Shown here in pieces: positions 1-6,485 of a DNA stretch of 14,042 nucleotides (within the stretch, counting starts at the first letter, position 1; every line of letters starts with the position of its first letter). The DNA comes from Saprospiraceae bacterium (lineage in GTDB: Bacteria > Bacteroidota > Bacteroidia > Chitinophagales > Saprospiraceae): the NCBI GenBank assembly GCA_013002475.1, contig JABDJM010000570.1, positions 1 to 14,042 on the forward strand. The letters are read 5' to 3'. A program made the position numbers and the translations under genes. The notes below the pieces were generated by a model. It saw only the letters and a program-made list of their open reading frames with translations, ran no database searches and was not told the origin of the DNA.

Positions 1-2365
1 CCGAGCCGGTAATTACAAATTCACCCCCTGCTACGAAAGGGTATTGTACCCCAACAGTTTTCTCGAGAAGTTTCTTAGCTCCCAGGATAGCAAGTTTGTA
101 GTTACCGGATTCAAGAGCAAAATTTAACTGAAGAGTATGTTCTCCGGGTCCAGATAAGTTGAAGTTTTTGACCCGAACAATTTCATCGTTGGTATTCAAT
201 GCCTGGATGATAGTGGGTCCTCCCTGCTCTGCATTGATATCAACGGAAGCAATGAAAATATCTTTGATCGCGGTCAATCGTAGTTTGTTTTCGGAGGTAT
301 AGTTCCCATCATTCGGGACCTCAGGTCCTCCGGTAATATCTAATATTGCATTAGCATAGTACTCTCTAGGCTCATCAATTACAGGAGTCAACCATTGAAG
401 CCCCTGTCCAATAGGATTGTTGCCCTGATAATCCGAGTACCAGGTAATGTTATATTCATTGTCCGTTTCAATAGACCCTGATAAAAGAACACGGCTTCCT
501 CCGCAGACGCTGAGAGAATCATTAACGTTCAATGAAAGCTCAATTCCAGGAACTTCGTCGAAGGTGATCATTTTGGCCAAGGCATTGTTCAATGGGCGAG
601 GATCTTCCTGGCCATTGGGATTGGTGGGTAAAAATTTAACCAGAAAGTCGCCTTGAGGAAGTGAGGCAATTGGAAGGTTAACCTGTCCAATTTCTCCACG
701 ACCCATTTGGCCTTCCCAAGTACCAGACTCAGCCTGAACCAGCCCATTATCATAGTTAAGAACTTCAAGTGAATACTCAAAATCAGTTATGATGGAGTCG
801 CCCCCATTCGTTACATAGAAGGCCATTTCAATCTCACCCTGACAATAGCCTAATTGTGGATCGGTATCCGCACCGATCAGATCAAATTGATGGTCTGGAG
901 TTGCAGGAGTATTCTGCTGGTCGATCAAATAATTGTACGCCGCTGTAACATCAATAAGGCCATTCCCGAAGATGTTATCCTCGCCAGGCTCACCAAGGTC
1001 CACAGCCGTATTATAAAGTGCATATTTTAAGTCCTCTGATAGTAGGTCTGGAAAAGCCTCCTTCAGTAAAAGGATGGCTCCGGCTACATGCGGAGCGGCC
1101 ATTGAGGTCCCGGATTTTAATCCATAAGTTCTGTTGAGTTCACAAGACCGGACCGAAGTACCTGGTGCCCCTACTTCCGGTTTTATCAACTCGGATCCTG
1201 TTCCACCACAAACTGATGGGCCCTGAGACGAGCTTGGGTTAATGGAAAGTGCCGGATCGGTACCATTTATATTGGCGACACAAAAACTATTGACCGGTGT
1301 AAGGTTAATATTCTTCGGAGCAGTGATCGAACTTGATCCATTGCCTCCATCATTTCCAGCAGAGAAGATAACAGCAACGCCTGCGGCTTCCAGCGCTTCA
1401 AGAGCAGGTACATACACTGAATTACACTGCTGCATTCCACTTTGTGAAGGGTCATACCAGGAATTATTTATTACGGTAGGCATATCACTCACCGTGCTAA
1501 TATCTTCATCGGGGTTCAAAGCCCATTGAAAGGCTCCAACATTATCAGTTGTTCCAAGGTTTGAGCACAAATTAGGTGCCCCTACCCAATTAGCGTGGAA
1601 GGCAACCCCAATGGTATCATTTGTAATGTGATCAAGACCTACCATCGTCCCCAGCGTGTGGGTCCCATGATCCCCGCAATAGTTTGGGATGGCATTGTCA
1701 TTATTATACTCATACCAACCATCGGAGGGCTGACTGTAACTACCAATCCATCGATTCGAATATGCAGGATGAAATCCTTCTATCCCAGTGTCGGCGCTAA
1801 AGGCAATTGTTCCATAGCCGGTGTACCCGAGGGCCCACATAGGTTCAGCATTGATCACGGATAAGCCGGGCTCGATACCTCCGGGGACGAGCGCCGGAGG
1901 CGCGGGTGCGGAGGTATGTTCCTCTACGTAATTTTTAGCGTCCAGGTCCAGGTATCTGAATTCATCAATCTTGGAAAGTGAAATGATATCTTCTGAGCTC
2001 GCGTAGAAGCTCACGGCATTGGCCAACCAAAACCGTCGGATCTCATCAGAGCTAAGTGAGGTTTCCCTGATCATTTTCTTAATTAGGGGTTCCTGTATCT
2101 CCGCCGCTTTTTCCTGCAATGCAGGTATCAACTCTGCAATTCGCTCTTGCTGGCCTAAATTTCTTTCCCTGAAAGATTGGTGTAACGAGAACACATCCAC
2201 CTGGTCCTCCATTAAACAAAAAACCGGGATTTGATCTTCTCCCCGTTCCAGCATTCTTTCCTGAAGTCTTGGAGAAATTTTTTGGAAATCCTGAGCTGAT
2301 AGAACCGTCCAAAAACACATTATCCCAAGTACCAATATATACTTATAAAAACCCATCTTAATCAT
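1..2365 (-). CDS. Secreted S8 (subtilisin-like, bacillopeptidase F-type) serine peptidase, partial at C-terminus
   Basis: The frame is open from an ATG at 2365 to the left edge, giving 788 visible residues with no stop, so the C-terminus lies outside the window. Residues 1-24 form a signal peptide (lysines, a hydrophobic core, then LSA before QD). Residues about 25-150 resemble an S8 propeptide. The catalytic domain follows with Asp192 (SADTG), His233 (GDHGTH), oxyanion Asn338 (SAGND) and nucleophile Ser421 (SGTSMAAPHVAG), so the triad is complete. The FWLANA propeptide segment and the SAGN context resemble bacillopeptidase F-like members. Beyond about residue 490 come beta-rich Ig/CARDB-like stretches. 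In Bacteroidota such proteins usually end in a T9SS sorting domain, which cannot be seen here. It likely degrades extracellular protein. A second in-frame ATG at 2356 is an alternative start. It is divergent from the small gene at 2450. Family is secure; cargo status is inferred. Confidence 0.93.
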   Translation of the reverse strand, partial: MIKMGFYKYILVLGIMCFWTVLSAQDFQKISPRLQERMLERGEDQIPVFCLMEDQVDVFSLHQSFRERNLGQQERIAELIPALQEKAAEIQEPLIKKMIRETSLSSDEIRRFWLANAVSFYASSEDIISLSKIDEFRYLDLDAKNYVEEHTSAPAPPALVPGGIEPGLSVINAEPMWALGYTGYGTIAFSADTGIEGFHPAYSNRWIGSYSQPSDGWYEYNNDNAIPNYCGDHGTHTLGTMVGLDHITNDTIGVAFHANWVGAPNLCSNLGTTDNVGAFQWALNPDEDISTVSDMPTVINNSWYDPSQSGMQQCNSVYVPALEALEAAGVAVIFSAGNDGGNGSSSITAPKNINLTPVNSFCVANINGTDPALSINPSSSQGPSVCGGTGSELIKPEVGAPGTSVRSCELNRTYGLKSGTSMAAPHVAGAILLLKEAFPDLLSEDLKYALYNTAVDLGEPGEDNIFGNGLIDVTAAYNYLIDQQNTPATPDHQFDLIGADTDPQLGYCQGEIEMAFYVTNGGDSIITDFEYSLEVLNYDNGLVQAESGTWEGQMGRGEIGQVNLPIASLPQGDFLVKFLPTNPNGQEDPRPLNNALAKMITFDEVPGIELSLNVNDSLSVCGGSRVLLSGSIETDNEYNITWYSDYQGNNPIGQGLQWLTPVIDEPREYYANAILDITGGPEVPNDGNYTSENKLRLTAIKDIFIASVDINAEQGGPTIIQALNTNDEIVRVKNFNLSGPGEHTLQLNFALESGNYKLAILGAKKLLEKTVGVQYPFVAGGEFVITGS

Positions 2366-2449
2366 ATTCCGAAAATACCATTTCAATCCCTAAAAAAAGG
2401 CAATCATAAAAATTCAATTCCTAAATTGTCTTGGCTTTTCTAATTGGAT

Positions 2450-2710
2450 ATGGTTTTTTGGATTTTAGCGATTGTTTTTTCGATGATCATTTTTGATCGG
2501 ATTAGGAGGATATACCGGATCCACCAATGCCCCAATGACCAAACACTGGTTAAATATTTTGAGGGTAAGCTTCAAAAAGAGGATGAGGCAGGGTATGAAC
2601 AAACAATCTCACACCTGGGAGTTTGTGAAAAATGCCAAAGCCGATTGGTGGATATCGCAAACACAGAAGAGAGAGAAGGGGGTCCAAATTTAGAAGATCA
2701 TCTAATTTAG
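2450..2710 (+). CDS. Small membrane-anchored protein with anti-sigma-type zinc-finger motif
   Basis: This is an 86-residue protein from the ATG at 2450; an in-frame TTG at 2444 would add two residues. Residues 1-15 form one hydrophobic segment, followed by basic residues (DRIRRIYR), which suggests an N-terminal membrane anchor with the rest in the cytoplasm. The body has the layout of a ZAS (zinc-binding anti-sigma) domain: Cys27-Pro-x-Asp, Leu33, Tyr36, Gly39, Leu41, then His55-x3-Cys59-x2-Cys62 and Leu66. ZAS proteins bind ECF sigma factors, but usually have a C-terminal transmembrane helix and periplasmic sensor; here the anchor is N-terminal and there is no sensor. No sigma factor gene is nearby. 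Its stop overlaps the stop of the convergent GWxTD-like gene by 4 bp. No Shine-Dalgarno is visible. The motif is clear; function as a sigma regulator is inference. Confidence 0.72.
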   Translation: MVFWILAIVFSMIIFDRIRRIYRIHQCPNDQTLVKYFEGKLQKEDEAGYEQTISHLGVCEKCQSRLVDIANTEEREGGPNLEDHLI

Positions 2711-4155
2711 ATATCCTCCCAGATTCGCCGCGCTCTTCGGGTAAAACTGTCGGTTACCCGGGTAGCATCCACATAATTTGTTTCATTATTTATGGATTCG
2801 GGAGCAGCATCTCGATACAATTCCACCTCCCATTGCGGGTTATTTATTTCTGCTCGACAGTCACTGTGCAATAGTCTAAAGGCCCCGGCCCCAAGCGTGG
2901 GATTGTAAAAGAGAAATTTTACGCGACTTTGATTGGTAAAGGGAAATGTCTCATACACCCAGATCTCATAAGGAGGTGCGTCCAGTTCATTGTCAACGCG
3001 GACAATATCATTTGGCTTTCCATATTTCATAAAGATATTTCCACGGTCGGACTCAAATCCATAGCCAAATCCAGATTCAAAGGTTTTGTCAGCAGCTCTG
3101 GCAACTTCCATATATCGCTCATAAGCAAGCTTTGGACTATTGGGATTTTTGGCTGCCCAATACCTGAACAAAAAACCTCTCATGGCTTTGTTCTTTCTTT
3201 CCTTTAGGATCATATTCAGGACTTCCCCGTCCCTGGCACTTATATGCATGGCGATTGCCTTCAATCCGTATACCAGAGAAGCAGAATCAAGCTCATTTAC
3301 GAATTCATCCTCTGTAGCTACCTCTGCCAAATTTTTGGTGTCGAGAAAAGGATTGGAGCGTTGGAAATACACTTCCCGAGAAGATAAGAGCTCATTATTT
3401 CTATCGCGTATTTCAACTGTCAAAAAGTAGTTTCCACTTGGCAAGCCTTGAATATCCATTTGTAGCATAACCACATTAACCGCCTTGGGCATTCTTTTTT
3501 TGTGTCCAAGTTTTACTGTTTTTTTGGTGCTATTGTCCCCCAGTTGATCAATGTAATATCTCACAAGGAATTCTTCCTGAACTATTTTGTCAGAGTTGTA
3601 AATCTCCAAGTAAAAGGCAAGTTTCGAGGCCTTCTTATTATAGAAGTTAAAAGGAAGGGTTTCCAGGAAGTACCCATTTTTGATCATAGGTCCCTCTCTA
3701 TCCGTTTTGCTGTAGGCCCCTAAAAGCTGTATATCAGATTGTCCAAATTGATTTTCTTCAAATTCCAGGACTGCATTCGAGTTCATTTTTACCTCGTTAC
3801 CCTCCTGATGATTATCCCGAACTTCCAATTCAATAGTATACCGGCCACTTGGAAGTAAGTATGTTTTTTGATCTACAAAATTTACCGTTGTGGCAGTAAG
3901 TGGAGAGTGCAGATTATACTTATCGAAAGCGACTATTTTTTCGCCGTCTTTAATAATGATCAAGACTTCAACGGAGGCTTGTTTTTGTCCTCCTTCTACA
4001 TCAATAAAACTTACTGTGCTGCCAATTACATGGATATAAGATTCCAGATAGGGACCCTGCTGAGAGTTAAAACTACAATGAGAAAAACTTACATCAAGGG
4101 CAAAACTTCCGAGGGAATTAAGAAGCAAAAAAATTAGAACAGTAAGCTGTTTCAT
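2707..4155 (-). CDS. Exported GWxTD-like domain protein
   Basis: The protein has 482 residues and starts with a signal peptide (residues 1-19, a Leu-rich core ending SFA-LDVSF). Residues about 20-265 are beta-rich and contain two similar segments with LPSGRYTIELEVRD (101-114) and LPSGNYFLTVEIRD (238-251), like the N-terminal half of Bacteroidota GWxTD proteins. The C-terminal region carries FRYWAAKNPNSP (330-341), SDRGNIFMKYGKP (369-381) and YEIWVYETFPF (396-406), which correspond to the FW/KDP, TDRGxxYxxYGxP and YExWxY landmarks of the GWxTD domain. The name-giving motif is replaced by GYGFESDRG (364-372). The molecular role of the family is not known to me; members are exported Bacteroidota proteins. 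The gene lies 100 bp after the lipoprotein gene on the same strand, and its stop overlaps the convergent zinc-finger gene. Confidence 0.8.
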   Translation of the reverse strand: MKQLTVLIFLLLNSLGSFALDVSFSHCSFNSQQGPYLESYIHVIGSTVSFIDVEGGQKQASVEVLIIIKDGEKIVAFDKYNLHSPLTATTVNFVDQKTYLLPSGRYTIELEVRDNHQEGNEVKMNSNAVLEFEENQFGQSDIQLLGAYSKTDREGPMIKNGYFLETLPFNFYNKKASKLAFYLEIYNSDKIVQEEFLVRYYIDQLGDNSTKKTVKLGHKKRMPKAVNVVMLQMDIQGLPSGNYFLTVEIRDRNNELLSSREVYFQRSNPFLDTKNLAEVATEDEFVNELDSASLVYGLKAIAMHISARDGEVLNMILKERKNKAMRGFLFRYWAAKNPNSPKLAYERYMEVARAADKTFESGFGYGFESDRGNIFMKYGKPNDIVRVDNELDAPPYEIWVYETFPFTNQSRVKFLFYNPTLGAGAFRLLHSDCRAEINNPQWEVELYRDAAPESINNETNYVDATRVTDSFTRRARRIWEDI

Positions 4156-4255
4156 TAACCTGAAATATTGACGGAGTTAAGCTAAGAAGATACGAAACAT
4201 CCAGGATTTCTTATTCTATTAATTGTCAAAAGCAAAAGAGACGGCAATAATATTA

Positions 4256-4654
4256 CTACTCTTCTACCCGCTTCATTAAAAATCTAAAAGGAGTGGCCCG
4301 TAAATTGGTTTCCAACTTTAAGTTAGTTGAATCCAACTCGGTGATAATGAAGAACAAACTTGATGGTCCCGTAGTTTGAATTGTGTCTTTTTTGATCTGG
4401 AAGGTTTCCTTAAAATTCTGACCTATCAGATTGGTTGCCATAGAATCCTTCGAGCTGAAGTCAAAGAAAAGATCATCAAGTGAAGCGGCAACTTTACCAT
4501 TACGGAATGCCCGATGCACCTCCCATTTCTGGTGGAGTAAACTAGTATCAAACTTTGGCAATTCCTCCTCTTGCACAGGGGGTTCGGTGGTGCAAGCTAA
4601 ATAGAATAGAAAGGAAAGAATAATTAGAATCCCTATAGGGAGGCCTGGCTTCAT
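4256..4654 (-). CDS. Small lipoprotein, lipocalin-like
   Basis: The protein has 132 residues. Residues 1-20 are a hydrophobic signal ending Tyr-Leu-Ala before Cys21, a plausible lipobox, so it is probably lipid-modified and envelope-anchored. After the Cys comes a Pro/Glu-rich linker (EPPVQEEELP), then one compact domain starting with LLHQKWEVHRAFRNGK. The pattern of Trp near the start, alternating beta strands, polar turns (KKDTIQ, ELDSTNLKL) and a terminal FRFLMKRV is typical of the lipocalin-like small lipoproteins common in Bacteroidota; no ligand can be named. It starts 19 bp downstream of the metallophosphoesterase stop on the same strand, which suggests one transcript. No enzymatic residues are recognised. 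The lipoprotein call is strong; the fold is inferred from pattern alone. Confidence 0.78.
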   Translation of the reverse strand: MKPGLPIGILIILSFLFYLACTTEPPVQEEELPKFDTSLLHQKWEVHRAFRNGKVAASLDDLFFDFSSKDSMATNLIGQNFKETFQIKKDTIQTTGPSSLFFIITELDSTNLKLETNLRATPFRFLMKRVEE

Positions 4655-4673
4655 ATGCGCAAAAATAAAATAT

Positions 4674-5930
4674 CTATTGATTTGAAACTGCCTTTAGTTC
4701 AATTCTTGTGATCTCAGGCAGGATCCCTACCCTGCCCGGGTAGCCAAGGTAACCAAAACCCCGGTTGACATACAGATATTGTTCTCCCTCCTGATATAAC
4801 CCGGCCCATTCTTTATAGACCCATTTTACTGGGCTCCAGCGGAGAGATTTTGAAAATTCAAATCCAAATTGCATCCCATGGGTGTGGCCTGAGAGGGAAA
4901 GTCTTATATCCTTGTAATCCAAAACTTCAGATCGCCAATGAGAAGGATCATGAGTAAGCAGGATCTTTAATCCTGCGGTTGATGCGGAGTAGGCTTTTTT
5001 TAGGTCTCCGTAATTCTTGAACCGGCCTTTCCCTGAAATATTCTGAACACCGATGATGGAAATCTCCTGATCATCGACCGTGAGCGTATGAACTTCATCC
5101 TGCAAAAGAATCCAATTCAAATCTTTGTGGACTTCCACAAGGCTTTCCATATTATTCGTTTTCTCCTCTAAACTGGACCATCCAGTATAATCCCCATAGT
5201 CGTGGTTTCCCAAGATTGAAACTACTCCGTATTTAGACTCAATTTTAGATAGCTCAGGGACAAAGGGGATTGCCTCCCGAGCCTGGTTGTTCACCAGGTC
5301 TCCTGTAAAACAAACGAGGTCTGGATTTTGAGCATTGATCATAGCTATTCCAGGACGTATCGCTTCAGGTTTTGAAATGCTTCCAAGATGCGCATCTGAA
5401 AACTGAACAATTACGAAACCATCAAGTTCTTTTGGCAGGTTAGCAATTGGCACACTTACCTTTCTAAGTTGAAACCGATACCGATTTCGGATCATTCCAT
5501 AAAAGAGCAAACCGAATAATATAAAAGCAGATATCAAGGAGGCCGCTCTTAATAAATACCAGGAACCTCTGATGTCCCAACCAAATTCTGAAAAACTATT
5601 TATCCCTTCCATCGCCCCAAGCAGGATCGCTCCCAATGCAAAAAGCAGAAGACCCACAAACTTTGAAATATATAATCCCGTAAGCAAAGCATTGAAATCC
5701 CTGGTCAGTGGATTCTTAATGGCTGTAAAGGAAGTGGCAGGAACGGTTAAAAAAGCCAGGTAAGCAAAAATGTGGAAGGTCCAGAATATCCTTGAAATAA
5801 CCTGATTGAATGGTGCTCCTTCGAATGGAAACAGATAGCTATTAAAGACTACTATGTCCAGGGTAAACATGACCAGCAGAAGCGGAATTCTTGCCAGGGT
5901 TCGCAACAAATAGTATCTCCAAGCCTGCAT
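4674..5930 (-). CDS. Membrane-anchored metallophosphoesterase (YkuE/YaeI-like)
   Basis: The protein has 418 residues. The N-terminal 150 hold about four transmembrane helices (roughly 8-30, 48-68, 84-108, 125-147). The rest is a calcineurin-like phosphoesterase with all metal-binding blocks: Asp179-x-His181 (SDAHLG), GD at 210-211, GNHD at 241-244, His327 (LTHDP) and GHTHG at 348-352. These residues bind a two-metal centre that hydrolyses phosphoester or phosphoanhydride bonds; relatives in the YkuE/YaeI group act on lipid-linked substrates such as UDP-diacylglucosamine, but the substrate here is not determinable. The C-terminal half ends with YVNRGFGYLGYPGR, a typical tail of this group. The catalytic domain should sit at the membrane face. 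It is followed 19 bp later by the lipoprotein gene and preceded by the rplS terminator, so it starts a new transcript. The ATG at 5930 puts the first helix close to the N-terminus. Confidence 0.93.
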   Translation of the reverse strand: MQAWRYYLLRTLARIPLLLVMFTLDIVVFNSYLFPFEGAPFNQVISRIFWTFHIFAYLAFLTVPATSFTAIKNPLTRDFNALLTGLYISKFVGLLLFALGAILLGAMEGINSFSEFGWDIRGSWYLLRAASLISAFILFGLLFYGMIRNRYRFQLRKVSVPIANLPKELDGFVIVQFSDAHLGSISKPEAIRPGIAMINAQNPDLVCFTGDLVNNQAREAIPFVPELSKIESKYGVVSILGNHDYGDYTGWSSLEEKTNNMESLVEVHKDLNWILLQDEVHTLTVDDQEISIIGVQNISGKGRFKNYGDLKKAYSASTAGLKILLTHDPSHWRSEVLDYKDIRLSLSGHTHGMQFGFEFSKSLRWSPVKWVYKEWAGLYQEGEQYLYVNRGFGYLGYPGRVGILPEITRIELKAVSNQ

Positions 5931-6009
5931 ATCTAGTTAATAGAAGTTCCTAGTAGTACAACCAATGTAAAAGGATGGTTTAAACAGATAGCCCTTTGAA
6001 GGAAAAAGG

Positions 6010-6037
6010 TAAAAAAAAAGCCCCGCGAAGCGGAGCT
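6010..6037 (-). terminator. Intrinsic terminator after rplS
   Basis: On the minus strand, AGCTCCGC (6037-6030), a 3-nt TTC loop and GCGGGGCT (6026-6019) form an 8-bp stem with one G-T wobble. A run of T follows directly (6019-6011). It lies 7 bp past the rplS stop, so it should end the rplS transcript and separate it from the metallophosphoesterase gene. Confidence 0.88.
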
Positions 6038-6044
6038 AATTTTA

Positions 6045-6401
6045 TTATTTTGAACCTCTTGTTTTTTCTTTGATACGAGCCTTTTTTCCAACCAGGTTAC
6101 GCAGGTAGAACAATTTTGCCCGTCTTACCTTGCCTCTTTTCAAAATCTGAACGCTGGCAATCGAAGGTGAAAAAAGAGGAAAGATCCTCTCTACTCCAAT
6201 CCCGTTTGACATTTTTCGAACTGTAAATGTTTTCGTTGTTCCGGTGCCCTTCACCTGTAGTACATCTCCTTTAAAGGTCTGTATCCGTTCCTTGGCACCC
6301 TCGATGATCTTATAGTTTACAGCTACAGAATCACCTGCCCGAAAGGAGGGAAGTTCCTTTTGAGTGATATTCTGGTCATTAACAAAGTTGATAGCGTCCA
6401 T
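6045..6401 (-). CDS. rplS: 50S ribosomal protein L19
   Basis: The protein has 118 residues, the usual length of bacterial L19, a large-subunit protein near the 30S-50S interface. Family landmarks are the N-terminal [16 protein letters not shown], then [36 protein letters not shown], and the basic tail [22 protein letters not shown]. The start is the ATG at 6401, which gives the full N-terminal helix. The gene is flanked by its own promoter (TAnnTTTG element at 6437-6444) and its own hairpin terminator (6010-6037), so it is probably monocistronic. None of rpsP, rimM or trmD, its frequent partners in other bacteria, is adjacent. No defect is visible. Confidence 0.98.
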   Translation of the reverse strand: MDAINFVNDQNITQKELPSFRAGDSVAVNYKIIEGAKERIQTFKGDVLQVKGTGTTKTFTVRKMSNGIGVERIFPLFSPSIASVQILKRGKVRRAKLFYLRNLVGKKARIKEKTRGSK

Positions 6402-6436
6402 TGCAAATAAATTAAAGACATCCGTAAATCGGGACG

Positions 6437-6444
6437 CAAAGATA
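6437..6444 (-). promoter_or_regulatory. Bacteroidota-type -7 promoter element for rplS
   Basis: The minus strand reads TATCTTTG, an exact match to the Bacteroidota -7 consensus TAnnTTTG, 35 bp upstream of the rplS ATG. This predicts a short leader of roughly 25-30 nt. No good match to the -33 TTTG element is seen 17-23 bp further upstream, so the call rests on the -7 box and its position. Confidence 0.6.
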
Positions 6445-6485
6445 GGGTTTTTTGTAACTAATTCCAGCGATTTCCGCCTGAAAAT

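Noticed and set aside
2370..2377. TATTTTCG on the minus strand as a promoter for the subtilase gene
   Set aside because: It is one mismatch from the -7 consensus but lies 5 bp from the ATG, too close for a normal leader.
2493..2874. Overlapping plus-strand frames within and after the zinc-finger gene
   Set aside because: They are out of frame with the Cys/His-containing protein, lack motifs and run into the end of the GWxTD-like gene in antisense.
4156..4255. Terminator or promoter between the lipoprotein and GWxTD-like genes
   Set aside because: No stable hairpin with a T tract and no TAnnTTTG match with proper spacing was found, so the transcription boundary is left open.
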